From: MFD09286-c1 sp963701015
GTDB taxonomy: Bacteria; Bacteroidota; Bacteroidia; Bacteroidales; DTGW01
DNA: 64,000 nt
Assembly: GCA_963701015.1 (NCBI GenBank)
Contig: OY969556.1
Location: forward strand, 1,116,001 to 1,180,000
Direction: 5' to 3'
Shown one piece after another: positions 27,130 to 36,544 of the stretch; the first letter of the stretch is position 1, and each line of letters begins with the position of its first letter. The notes below the pieces were generated by a model. It saw only the letters and a list, made by a program, of their open reading frames with translations. It searched no databases and was not told the origin of the DNA. The position numbers and the translations under genes were made by a program.

Positions 27130-29775
27130 TTAAAGCGAAAAATAATAATTAAATTTTACCATAAATATGTTGTCGGCAGGTAAGTTATATAGTGTATTTA
27201 AATTACTTCCATATTCCGCAACATAATTTTGATCGGTTGCCGACATTTGATAAGCCCAAACCAGGTATAATGTTGACCCAGCTCTGAACTCCCAACGTGC
27301 AACCAAATTCGACCTGAATTCACGCATTGTAAAATTAGGATTGCTAAATGTTAAATTGTTATCTACCAGTGTGTATGTTGAATTGTCAGAACTTAATTTT
27401 AAGTTGGACTGATTAATAATTACAAATCTGTCATTGAAATTTTCATCTTTTGATATACTTCCGGTAACTTGTTTAAATTCTGTATAGTTTCCTGATGATA
27501 CAAATGGGCTGCCATAATATTGTATGGATAATTTACTGTTTAAATTAAAGTTAAACCTAAATGTTATGGCATAGGTTTGTTGGGCTAATTTTGCCATTAT
27601 AAATTGATTATCCATAGGTGTTGCAACATATTGCAAAGCACTAAAATTATTAGTAAATCCAAATTCGGTTTTTATTGTAAACTTTGAACCAAATCTTAAA
27701 CCAATTCCAGGATGAATATTGTATTGTACAGAATTACCATTGTCAGATTTAGTCTCATTCAAATTTCCATATAACATCACTTTTTTAGAACCATCGGTAT
27801 TTATAAAAACACCTTCATTCCAACCAGGACTAAATCTAAGTGCCGGGCCACCACGCAAAACGCGCGTGTCAAATCCTCCCCATGAATGATATAACCATGT
27901 TTCTGCATAATATTTATTTTTAAAAGAGGCATTTATATCAAGCATTGTATTATTATCTAATGGTAAATTACCATAATCCCGTAAATTATTATTTTCGGCA
28001 TAAATGGTATATTCCCTGAAAAATCCTTTGGGTTCACTTTCGTGATAAAAAATTATTACTTGATTCGCCATTCCATCAGCCATCCGTAGATAACCAATAT
28101 CATTTAAATCGAATCCTGGAGAACGCCATGCGAATTTATCTTTTATATGTAATTTATTTTTCCCCTCACGCCCAATGATTACCGAACCTCCATTGCCCTG
28201 CATATATGTGGCTCTTGAATTATAATGCAAATAATTTGCATCGGGCCGTTGGTAATAATGTGTAGCTGATTGCTGAAGCAATTGAATAGCCGTTGTATCT
28301 CCTTCAACCCTGCTGAAAATTGCTTTAGCTGTAATATAATAATCACGATTAAAGAAATATTGTTGAAAATCAATTCCACCAGTATAAGCTGCCTTGTTTA
28401 AACTATCCATTGATAAATTATGTAATGACCTATTCGTACTTGTAGCTATTGCACCTATTATAGTATTTCCTTTATTATAATCCTTCTGAACACGGCCAAC
28501 AAAATAATTCGTATATGGATCGGTAAGTACATGACTTATTTTATTGTTTTGAGAAACATCTGCATATGCTGAAGATGTGAAACTTTGAAGTAATCCTATT
28601 GAAAGCCCATCTGCTGATTTACCTGAGAATTTAACTGCATCAATTATTGATGTATTAGATGGGGACTTAACATAAATATTATTGCTTGCATCTTCATCTG
28701 GTATTTTTAAAGGAGTATGACCAATTCTGCGGGAATAAAAAACCAAATCCTGATCCATATCATCGTCAAAAACACTTTTGCCTTCAAGAAAAAAAGGTCG
28801 TTTTTCATCATAATATGTTTCAAAAACCGACAAGTTCATAACAGAAGGATCTGCTTCAACCTGACCAAAATCGGGATTAACAGTTAAGTCAATCGTAAAA
28901 TCACTTCCAACACCAATTTTACCATCTGCACCAAAAGTAGCAGAAGGATTATTTTTCCCTGTAAATGGATTATTATCTGTTTTATGGATATGTTCTAATT
29001 TCCCAACAATATAAGGTACAAATTCAATTCTTCGAGATTTAGGCAAATTTTCGATGCCATGAAGTTCTCCAAAATTATAAATGAAACCGGTGTTATTTCG
29101 TGGAATAACGCTCCATTGATCTTCTTCCTGCAATCGGTCAATCCATCGCCAACTATGCATTCCCCAAATTTGTTCAGGTTTACTATTGTTATATCGAAGC
29201 TGGCTAAGTGGAATTTTCATTTCAGCTGTCCATCCTGAATCGTTTAGTGCAGTTTGTCCGAACCAAACTGCGTCCCAGTTAAAATCGGCTTCACCTGTTT
29301 GTTTTAAAACCAGATCAATTTGCGTACCACCGGCAGTCATATCAAACTCAAATCCTGTTTTATGATCGAAATAACTATCAAAACATACACCTACAATATC
29401 ACCGTTCATTTCATCGCGTTTCGATGTGTAGGCATGTATTTTTGACGGAACAGAATCGTGACAAAAAAAGGCTACATAAATGTTTTTATCGTCATATAAT
29501 ACTTTTAATTGTGTTCTTTGTGAAGCTTTAGCAGCTTCTTTAGGATTTTGCTGTACATAATAATTTGACCATCCTATTTCATTCCAGCAATTATCGTTTA
29601 ATAATCCGTCAATTTTAGGAGGTTGCGCTATTATATGTTTTGTAAAATATTTTCGTTTATATACGGAAGAATCAATTTTAATTACATCGTTTTTATTAAA
29701 AAATGAAATTGAAAAAGATTGACATATCAAGCTAATTTGAAAAATAAATAATAAAAACAATAGTTTGTAATTCAT
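27130..29775 (-). CDS. DUF5916 outer-membrane protein with CBM9-like N-terminal domain
   Basis: An 881-residue exported protein of the Bacteroidota DUF5916 family. After a signal peptide (about 1-22) comes a CBM9-like sugar-binding domain (about 45-235: PPKIDGLLNDNCWNE, YDDKNIYVAFFCHDS, WTAEMKIPLSQLRY). The rest, from about 260, alternates short amphipathic strands with polar turns, includes VNPDFGQVEADPSVMNLS and FFLEGKSVF, and ends in an aromatic residue pattern (KFNYYFSL) typical of outer-membrane beta-barrels. Function is unknown; binding or transport of a glycan is family-based inference. Confidence 0.85.
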   Translation of the reverse strand: MNYKLLFLLFIFQISLICQSFSISFFNKNDVIKIDSSVYKRKYFTKHIIAQPPKIDGLLNDNCWNEIGWSNYYVQQNPKEAAKASQRTQLKVLYDDKNIYVAFFCHDSVPSKIHAYTSKRDEMNGDIVGVCFDSYFDHKTGFEFDMTAGGTQIDLVLKQTGEADFNWDAVWFGQTALNDSGWTAEMKIPLSQLRYNNSKPEQIWGMHSWRWIDRLQEEDQWSVIPRNNTGFIYNFGELHGIENLPKSRRIEFVPYIVGKLEHIHKTDNNPFTGKNNPSATFGADGKIGVGSDFTIDLTVNPDFGQVEADPSVMNLSVFETYYDEKRPFFLEGKSVFDDDMDQDLVFYSRRIGHTPLKIPDEDASNNIYVKSPSNTSIIDAVKFSGKSADGLSIGLLQSFTSSAYADVSQNNKISHVLTDPYTNYFVGRVQKDYNKGNTIIGAIATSTNRSLHNLSMDSLNKAAYTGGIDFQQYFFNRDYYITAKAIFSRVEGDTTAIQLLQQSATHYYQRPDANYLHYNSRATYMQGNGGSVIIGREGKNKLHIKDKFAWRSPGFDLNDIGYLRMADGMANQVIIFYHESEPKGFFREYTIYAENNNLRDYGNLPLDNNTMLDINASFKNKYYAETWLYHSWGGFDTRVLRGGPALRFSPGWNEGVFINTDGSKKVMLYGNLNETKSDNGNSVQYNIHPGIGLRFGSKFTIKTEFGFTNNFSALQYVATPMDNQFIMAKLAQQTYAITFRFNFNLNSKLSIQYYGSPFVSSGNYTEFKQVTGSISKDENFNDRFVIINQSNLKLSSDNSTYTLVDNNLTFSNPNFTMREFRSNLVARWEFRAGSTLYLVWAYQMSATDQNYVAEYGSNLNTLYNLPADNIFMVKFNYYFSL

Positions 29776-29894
29776 ATAAACAAGCGTAAAAAGAGTTTAT
29801 GATTTTCAGTTTGAAAATTAATAATATTTATTAACAGCTAAATAAACGATTACCCTTAATGCTAGAAAATAAAAATTTGTTAAAAATAAATTTA

Positions 29895-30470
29895 TTATTC
29901 ATAAAAATGCATTTCAGAAACATATTTGTAAACACTTTCATTTAAAAAATGTCGCACATCCTTTTTGTTCTTAATGCTTTCGCGTATAAATGTGGAGGAT
30001 ATTTCAATTAATGGGGCATCTATAAATATACAGTTTTCTGTATTTTCCTTTCCATTTATATTAATTCCCGGACGTGGATATATAATCCTTTTGTAATTTT
30101 TGATTAATTCTTTGTAATTTTTCCATTTATGAAAAGTTGATAAACCATCGGCACCCATTATTATTGCAAAATCTTTGTCTGGAAATTGTTCTTGTAAGTA
30201 TGCTAATGTATCAATTGTATAAGATGGTTGAGGCATTTTAAACTCAACATCGCTGGCTTTAAAACGAAGGTCTCCGGCAATTGCTTCCCGAACAAGTGCT
30301 AATCTGTGGTAATCATTTAATAATCCTTTTTTTTTCTTCAGTGGGTTTTGTGGACTAATAACAAACCAAAGCTGTTCTATTTCAGTAAACTCAACAATAT
30401 AATTAGCAATTGCCAAATGGCCAATATGTATTGGGTTGAATGAACCGAAAAATAAACCGATTTTTTTCAT
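29895..30470 (-). CDS. nadD: Nicotinate-nucleotide adenylyltransferase NadD
   Basis: Adds AMP to nicotinate mononucleotide in NAD synthesis. The ATG at 30470 starts MKKIGLFFGSFNPIHIGHLA, with the nucleotidyltransferase GSFNPxHxGH motif at residues 9-18; longer open frames upstream run into a repetitive tract and are not used. IIMGADGLSTFHKW and the ISSTFIRESI end are also conserved. Length about 191 residues, normal for the family. In many Bacteroidota nadD sits by gmk and yicC; here those are about 27 kb away. Confidence 0.95.
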   Translation of the reverse strand: MKKIGLFFGSFNPIHIGHLAIANYIVEFTEIEQLWFVISPQNPLKKKKGLLNDYHRLALVREAIAGDLRFKASDVEFKMPQPSYTIDTLAYLQEQFPDKDFAIIMGADGLSTFHKWKNYKELIKNYKRIIYPRPGININGKENTENCIFIDAPLIEISSTFIRESIKNKKDVRHFLNESVYKYVSEMHFYE

Positions 30471-30515
30471 TTTTTGAATAAAATACAAATTTATATAAAA
30501 TATTATATGTCTGAA

Positions 30516-30590
30516 TGAGTAAAGAGTAAAGGACAAAGAACAAGGAGTAAAGAACAAAGAGTATAGAGTAAGGATAAAAGAACAAGGAGT
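30516..30590. repeat. Degenerate purine-rich short tandem repeat
   Basis: The tract is built from variants of GAGTAAAG and AGAACAAG. The 14-mer AAAGAACAAGGAGT occurs exactly at 30535-30548 and again at 30577-30590. It lies in the intergenic space between nadD and guaB and is almost free of pyrimidines on the + strand. Function unknown; it creates a false N-terminal extension of the nadD frame. Confidence 0.7.
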
Positions 30591-30766
30591 TGATAACTAA
30601 TAACTAATATCAATCGGTAAATGGTCATCTCTTACTTTTTTGCTATTTCATTGTCTTGTTTCTATGTTTAACTAAAATTAACCCGTGAAAGTAATGAATC
30701 GCAAAATTTCACCTTGCATTCCGTCAAAATTTTGTAATTTGGCAAAATTTTAAATGCAGGAAAATA

Positions 30767-32236
30767 ATGTCATTTGTAGATGAAAGAATTGTGAATGAAG
30801 GATTGACCTTCGATGATGTTTTACTTGTACCGGCATTTTCTGAGGTAATGCCTCGTGAGGTTGACCTTACAACAAAGTTTTCACGTAATATTGAATTACG
30901 TACTCCTGTTGTTTCAGCGGCCATGGACACGGTAACTGAAGCAGCAATGGCAATTGCTATTGCCCGTGAAGGTGGAATTGGGGTAATTCATAAAAACATG
31001 ACCATTGAAGAACAGGCTAAACATGTTAAGAAAGTGAAGCGTGCCGAAAATGTTATGATCTATGATCCAATTACTATTCATAAAAATGCAACTGTTGCTG
31101 ATGCGTTAAACCTAATGTCAGAAAATAAAATTGGAGGAATACCCGTAGTTGATGAAAGTAGAAAACTTATTGGCATTGTTACAAATCGAGACTTACGTTT
31201 CGAGCATAATATAAGCCGGTCGGTTTTTGAAATAATGACCAAAGACAATATAATTAGTACCACACAGCAAACTGATTTGGAACATGCATCGGAAATTCTG
31301 AAACGACATAAAATAGAAAAACTACCAATAGTTGATGAAGCAGGAAAATTAATTGGTCTAATAACTTATAAAGATATTACAAAAGCCAAGGATCGGCCAA
31401 ATTCATGCAAGGATAACAAAGGCCGATTAAGAGTTGCCGCTGCGGTAGGCGTTTCACATGATACTTTTGACAGGATAGATGCACTTGTACAAGCTGGTGT
31501 TGATGCAATTATTATAGATACAGCTCACGGTCATCACATTGGTGTAATATCTACTCTAAAGGAAGCACGGAAAAAATATCCTTCAATTGATATTGTTTGT
31601 GGTAATATTGCAACTGCAGATGCTGCAAAAGCCTTAATTGATGCCGGAGCTGATGCTGTTAAAGTTGGAATTGGTCCGGGTTCAATTTGTACAACACGCA
31701 TAGTTGCCGGAGTTGGCGTACCGCAACTTTCTGCTATATTCGAAGTTTCAAAAGCATTGAAAGATTCTGGAATACCTGTAATTGCTGACGGTGGAATTCG
31801 CTATTCAGGTGATATAGTTAAAGCACTAGCTGCTGGAGCATCATCAATTATGGCAGGTTCATTATTTGCAGGAGTTGAAGAATCTCCGGGTGATACAATT
31901 ATATATAATGGCAGAAAATATAAATCGTATCGTGGAATGGGTTCAATTGAAGCCATGCATAAAGGTTCAAAAGACAGGTATTTTCAGGATGTTGAAGATG
32001 ATATTAAAAAACTTGTTCCAGAGGGAATTGAAGCCCGTGTCCCTTTTAAAGGTTCGCTTACTGAAGTGGTTTACCAGCTCATAGGTGGTTTAAGAGCGGG
32101 AATGGGTTATTGTGGTGCTGCAAATATAAATATTTTGCATAATTCAAAGTTTGTCAGAATTACAAATTCGGGATTAGCTGAAAGTCACCCGCATGATGTT
32201 ACAATTACAAGGGAAGCACCTAATTATAGTAGATAA
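30767..32236 (+). CDS. guaB: IMP dehydrogenase GuaB
   Basis: Converts IMP to XMP with NAD, the committed step of GMP synthesis. The 489-residue protein has the TIM barrel interrupted by two CBS domains (about 95-210: MIYDPITIHKNATVADAL and FEIMTKDNIISTTQQTD). The catalytic Cys, near residue 307, lies in GPGSICTTRIVAGVG. The substrate loop ADGGIRYSGD and flap region KGSKDRYFQD are also clear. It precedes the foldase genes by 30 bases, probably by chance of genome order. Confidence 0.97.
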   Translation: MSFVDERIVNEGLTFDDVLLVPAFSEVMPREVDLTTKFSRNIELRTPVVSAAMDTVTEAAMAIAIAREGGIGVIHKNMTIEEQAKHVKKVKRAENVMIYDPITIHKNATVADALNLMSENKIGGIPVVDESRKLIGIVTNRDLRFEHNISRSVFEIMTKDNIISTTQQTDLEHASEILKRHKIEKLPIVDEAGKLIGLITYKDITKAKDRPNSCKDNKGRLRVAAAVGVSHDTFDRIDALVQAGVDAIIIDTAHGHHIGVISTLKEARKKYPSIDIVCGNIATADAAKALIDAGADAVKVGIGPGSICTTRIVAGVGVPQLSAIFEVSKALKDSGIPVIADGGIRYSGDIVKALAAGASSIMAGSLFAGVEESPGDTIIYNGRKYKSYRGMGSIEAMHKGSKDRYFQDVEDDIKKLVPEGIEARVPFKGSLTEVVYQLIGGLRAGMGYCGAANINILHNSKFVRITNSGLAESHPHDVTITREAPNYSR

Positions 32237-32266
32237 ATATTGTTAAACTAAATTTAATTAATTTTT

Positions 32267-34252
32267 ATGAAACGATTAGCAATCAAAGTATTAATTTCAT
32301 TATTGTTTATTCCGATTTCAATTTTTGCTAAAGAAAAATCAGATGATCCAATAATTGTAACTATTGATAATCAGAAAATTACAAAATCAGAATTTTTAAG
32401 GGTATATAGTAAAAATAACAACCAGGGTAATACAGACACTAAATCATATAAAGAATATATGGACATGTTTGTTAATTACAAACTGAAAGTTATTGAAGCT
32501 GAACATGAAGGTTATGATACTGTTGCCAGTTTTAGGAACGAGTTTAAAGGATATAGAAATCAATTAGCAAAACCATACCTTATTGATAATAATGTAAATG
32601 AACAATTGTTAAAAGAAGCATATGGCCGTTTAATGCAGGATGTTCATGCTAGGACAATAATAATAAAAATACATGGTTATGGTATGCCGGCTGATACGCT
32701 TAATGCTTATAACAGGGCAATTGAAGCAAGAAATTTATTATTAAAAGGAGAACCTTGGGATTCAATTGCATTAAAATTTTCAGCTGATCCGAATGTTAAA
32801 AAATACTGGGGTGATGTAAAATATTTTACTGTATTTCAAATGAAATATCCTTTTGAATCTGCGGCTTATAATTTAAAAATTAATGAATATTCAATGCCTT
32901 TTCAGATTCAAAATGCTTATTATATTGTTCAAACTTTAGATAAAAGACCTTCAAGGGGAATTATTAATGCTGAACATATAATGGTAGCATTTCCTGAAAA
33001 TGCAACTCCAAATTCCATTGATTCCGCTCACAAAAAAATTATGGAAATATATGCTAAATTAAAAGCAGGTGAAAAGTTCGAAGATTTAGCTGAAAAATAT
33101 TCTGATGACAGGCGTTCGGCTAAAAAAGGTGGTGATTTGGGTTGGTTTAGTAATGGTCAAATGGTTCCTGAATTTGAAGATGCCGCATTTGCTTTACAAC
33201 ATAATGGTGATTATTCAGAACCAATTAGAACTGCATTTGGATGGCATATTATTAAAAGACTAGACCATAAATTTTATCCTCCTTTTGATAGTGTTCAAAA
33301 TAACATCAAAGAAAGTATTAAACAAAAAGTACAGAATGATGATAGGTCAAAACTTGCAGAATATGCTGTAATAAACAGGGTTAAAAAGGAAATAGGATTT
33401 AAAGATAATTCTTCGAACATATATTTGCTTCAACCTTTCTTAGATAGTACTGTGTTTATAGATAAATGGAATCCTGAAAAAGCGAAGAGTGTGTTTAATG
33501 AAAAATTATTCAAGCTTGAAAAAAATGAAATAACGTTAAAAGATTTTGCTGACTATATTGCTGTTAGCCATAAATTTAGAAAACCAATACCATTTGATTA
33601 TTTTCTGTATAACCAATATCAGGATTTTATTATTGATAAAGTTCGTGAATTTCAAGATAGCAGGCTTGCTGATTTATATCCCGAATTCAAATATTTAGTT
33701 CAGGAATATCACGATGGAATATTACTTTTTAATTTAATGGATAAAAAAGTTTGGTCTGAAGCTGCCAAAGATACGGTTGGCCTTGAAAAATATTACAATG
33801 ATCATAAAGATACTTATAAATGGGGCGAACGGGTCAATGCTTTGGTTATAACATCTACTGATAAAGATAAAATTGACCAGGCATATAAATTTGCCGATGA
33901 TTATTTAAAAGGGACAATTAAATCGAAAGATATTTTAATAAAAGTTTGTAATGGCGATACAATTAAGCCATGTATAAACATAACTGAAACAGCATTTGAA
34001 AAAGGTGATAATACGTTGCTCGACAGTATTGGATGGAATACTGGAGTTTCAAGCATTATCTCAAATGTAGGCAAATATGGATTTTTTGTGAAAAAGGACA
34101 AGCTTGCTCCTGAACAAAAGCAATTTAAAGACGTAAAAGGTACCTGTATTGCCGATTACCAAGGTTATCTGGAACAAAAATTCTTAGACGAACTACATAA
34201 AAAATATAAAGTTGAAATAAATGAAAAAGTTTTAGATTCGCTTAAGAAATAA
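32267..34252 (+). CDS. Periplasmic peptidyl-prolyl isomerase with two parvulin domains
   Basis: A 661-residue SurA/PpiD-like foldase with an N-terminal signal peptide (about 1-21). The helical chaperone part (about 25-115) is followed by two PpiC/parvulin domains. The first is about 120-230 and degenerate; the second, about 230-335, is well conserved: INAEHIMVAF, FEDLAEKYSDDRRSAKKGGDLGWF and FGWHIIKRL. The last 300 residues are not recognised but are charged and probably a further chaperone module. It ends with a strong intrinsic terminator. With the next three genes it forms a block that should serve outer-membrane protein assembly. Confidence 0.9.
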   Translation: MKRLAIKVLISLLFIPISIFAKEKSDDPIIVTIDNQKITKSEFLRVYSKNNNQGNTDTKSYKEYMDMFVNYKLKVIEAEHEGYDTVASFRNEFKGYRNQLAKPYLIDNNVNEQLLKEAYGRLMQDVHARTIIIKIHGYGMPADTLNAYNRAIEARNLLLKGEPWDSIALKFSADPNVKKYWGDVKYFTVFQMKYPFESAAYNLKINEYSMPFQIQNAYYIVQTLDKRPSRGIINAEHIMVAFPENATPNSIDSAHKKIMEIYAKLKAGEKFEDLAEKYSDDRRSAKKGGDLGWFSNGQMVPEFEDAAFALQHNGDYSEPIRTAFGWHIIKRLDHKFYPPFDSVQNNIKESIKQKVQNDDRSKLAEYAVINRVKKEIGFKDNSSNIYLLQPFLDSTVFIDKWNPEKAKSVFNEKLFKLEKNEITLKDFADYIAVSHKFRKPIPFDYFLYNQYQDFIIDKVREFQDSRLADLYPEFKYLVQEYHDGILLFNLMDKKVWSEAAKDTVGLEKYYNDHKDTYKWGERVNALVITSTDKDKIDQAYKFADDYLKGTIKSKDILIKVCNGDTIKPCINITETAFEKGDNTLLDSIGWNTGVSSIISNVGKYGFFVKKDKLAPEQKQFKDVKGTCIADYQGYLEQKFLDELHKKYKVEINEKVLDSLKK

Positions 34253-34265
34253 ATAAAGTTACATT

Positions 34266-34307
34266 ATCCCCAATTTGATTTTATTTCTAAAATTGGGGAT
34301 TTTTTTT
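34266..34307 (+). terminator. Intrinsic terminator after the parvulin gene
   Basis: The arms ATCCCCAATTT (34266-34276) and AAATTGGGGAT (34290-34300) form a perfect 11-bp stem with a 13-base loop and are followed by a run of T's to 34307. This is a canonical Rho-independent terminator, so the three following genes need their own promoter or readthrough. Confidence 0.85.
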
Positions 34308-34335
34308 CTTATACAACTTCAATAATTTTAAAAAA

Positions 34336-35184
34336 ATGAAGTATTTACTTTTAATAACAATTCTTTTCTTTACCGGATGGTGTTCACGAATGCAAAATGC
34401 CAACAAAGAAAAACCTTTGGCACAGGTTGGAGAAAAGTATTTATATCCAACGGAAATTAAGGGATTAATAAAGCCAGGACTTTCTAAGGAAGATAGCACA
34501 ATAATGCTCACAAGTTTAATCGAAAAATGGGTACGCAAACAATTAATACTTCAGAAAGCTGAATTGAATTTAACCGATAATGAAAAAGACGTTAATAAAG
34601 CACTGGATGAATATAGAACTTCATTAATAATTTTCAAATATGAACAAAAATTTATTCAGGAAAAGCTTGATACATCAGTTTCAAATTCAGAAATCGAAAA
34701 ATATTACAACCAAAATACCTCTAATTTTATTTTAAACTTTGATATTGTTAAAGCTCAATATATTAAATTGCCATTAAAAGCGCCAAACATTGATAAGTTA
34801 AAAGATTTAATGCGTACTGAAAGTGAAGAAAATGTTAAGGCGCTTGAAAGTTATTGTTTTCAGAATGCCAGAAAATATGATTATTTTAACGACGATTGGG
34901 TAGATTTGGATAATATTCGTTCTGTTTTTCCCGTTGAAATACCAGGGAATGAAGCCTATTTAAAATCAACTAAATTTATTGAAGCAAAAGATTCGTTATA
35001 TTATTATATAGTAAATGTAAAAGATGCAAAAACAAAAGGAAACATAGCGCCTTTAAATTTTGTTGTTAATGATATAAAGAGCATTATTATTTTAAAAAGA
35101 AAACAAAAATTAATTAACGACATAGAAAATCATATCTATTTCGACGCTATGAATACAAATAAATTTACAATTTTTAATAATTAG
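34336..35184 (+). CDS. SurA-like lipoprotein, foldase-related, no parvulin domain seen
   Basis: A 282-residue probable lipoprotein: the signal ends in FFTGWC (Cys16). The helical region KEPLAQVGEKYLYPTEIK-like stretch (as short segments), EKWVRKQLILQKAEL and SNSEIEKYYNQN resembles the N-terminal chaperone domain of SurA/PpiD proteins, but no PpiC catalytic motif is visible. It is separated by 1 base from the SurA-like gene, so the two are translated together. It is likely a periplasmic chaperone accessory in the outer-membrane biogenesis block; this is context-based. Confidence 0.7.
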   Translation: MKYLLLITILFFTGWCSRMQNANKEKPLAQVGEKYLYPTEIKGLIKPGLSKEDSTIMLTSLIEKWVRKQLILQKAELNLTDNEKDVNKALDEYRTSLIIFKYEQKFIQEKLDTSVSNSEIEKYYNQNTSNFILNFDIVKAQYIKLPLKAPNIDKLKDLMRTESEENVKALESYCFQNARKYDYFNDDWVDLDNIRSVFPVEIPGNEAYLKSTKFIEAKDSLYYYIVNVKDAKTKGNIAPLNFVVNDIKSIIILKRKQKLINDIENHIYFDAMNTNKFTIFNN

Positions 35185-35185
35185 C

Positions 35186-36523
35186 ATGGTATCAACTATA
35201 AAGTATTTCTTTATTTTTTTATTCTTCTCACCGTCATTACTATTTGCCCAGGAAAGTTTTGTTGTTGATAAAATAGTTGCAATAGTTGGAGGAACTGCAA
35301 TATTGGAATCGGATATTCAAAATCAAATGTTGCAACAAAAAGCCCAACATCAGGATATGAGTAAATGCCAGGTATTTGAAAATTTCCTGGTTCAAAAACT
35401 TTTGGTTAACCAGGCTAAAGTTGATAGTGTTGAGGTAAAAGATGAACAGGTTGATATGCAACTCGAAAGCCGGATCAAGTATTTTATCGATCAGGCTGGT
35501 TCAAAAGAAAAACTTGAAGCATATTTCAATAAATCGATATTTCAGATTAAAGAAGATATGCGCACTTCTCTTAAAGAACAAATGATTGTTCAAAAAATGC
35601 AAGGACAAATTAACGAGGATACAAAAATTACACCCACGGAAGTTAAAGATTTTTATGACAGTATTCCCAAAGACAGTATCCCTATTGTAAATACATTAAT
35701 TGAATACCAGCAAATTGTGAAATATCCTTCGTATGCTGATAAGTCAATTTATGAGCTAAAAAAGAAATTACTTGAATTGCGAAAAAGGATAATGGATGGT
35801 GAAAGTTTTGCAACACTTGCATACTTGTATTCCGAAGATCCAGGATCGGCTCAAAATGGTGGTGACATTGGATTTATGAGCAAAGGTGAGCTCGATCCCG
35901 AATACGGACGTGTTGCTTTTAACCTTAAAGAAAATGCTGTTTCAGGCATCGTAGAATCACAATTTGGATATCACATTATTCAGTTAATAGCCAGAAAAGA
36001 TGATAAAGTTGATACACGGCATATTTTATTGAGGCCCAAACCTACTGATGAAGAAATAAAGCAGGCGCTAACATCTTTAGATAGCATTAAAACATTACTT
36101 GTTAAGGATACTCTTTCATTTGAAAAGGCAGCACTTTATTTCTCTGAAGATAAAAATAGCAGATTAAGTGGAGGAAATGTTGTAAATCCTGTTAATAATT
36201 CAACCAAATTTGAACTGGAGCAATTACCACAGGAAGATTATTATATGATTAAAAAAATGAAAGTTGGAGAAATTTCAGATCCATTTATGAGTAAAGATGA
36301 TGCCAAGAAAACTGCCTATAAAATAATAAAACTAGTTTCCCGAACTGATGCTCATAAAGCTAACCTTACCGATGATTACCAGTTATTGCAAGATTTGGCT
36401 CTGGAATCAAAAAAGAAAAAGGTTGTTCAACAATGGGTTGAAGATAAACTTGCCAAAACATATGTCAGAATTGACGATTCATACAAAAATTGCAATTTCA
36501 GAACAAAAGGTTGGATTAAATAG
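35186..36523 (+). CDS. surA: SurA-type periplasmic peptidyl-prolyl isomerase
   Basis: A 445-residue SurA-like chaperone that escorts beta-barrel proteins to the outer membrane. Signal peptide about 1-21 (FAQE end). SurA N domain about 25-150 (VDKIVAIVGGTAILESDI, LVNQAKVDSVEV). Two parvulin domains follow, about 175-270 (SYADKSIYEL, TLAYLYSEDPGSAQNGGDIGF split, FGYHIIQLI) and 275-380 (VDTRHILLRP, SFEKAALYFSEDKNSRLSGG split). Two parvulin domains match E. coli SurA. The start ATG lies 1 base after the preceding stop. The symbol is by homology. Confidence 0.9.
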   Translation: MVSTIKYFFIFLFFSPSLLFAQESFVVDKIVAIVGGTAILESDIQNQMLQQKAQHQDMSKCQVFENFLVQKLLVNQAKVDSVEVKDEQVDMQLESRIKYFIDQAGSKEKLEAYFNKSIFQIKEDMRTSLKEQMIVQKMQGQINEDTKITPTEVKDFYDSIPKDSIPIVNTLIEYQQIVKYPSYADKSIYELKKKLLELRKRIMDGESFATLAYLYSEDPGSAQNGGDIGFMSKGELDPEYGRVAFNLKENAVSGIVESQFGYHIIQLIARKDDKVDTRHILLRPKPTDEEIKQALTSLDSIKTLLVKDTLSFEKAALYFSEDKNSRLSGGNVVNPVNNSTKFELEQLPQEDYYMIKKMKVGEISDPFMSKDDAKKTAYKIIKLVSRTDAHKANLTDDYQLLQDLALESKKKKVVQQWVEDKLAKTYVRIDDSYKNCNFRTKGWIK

Positions 36524-36544
36524 CTTATTTTCTTAGTTAACATA

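Noticed and set aside
30470..30557. N-terminal extension of NadD
   Set aside because: The added residues are encoded by the end of a purine-rich repeat, and the conserved start MKKIGLFFGSFNP is at 30470.
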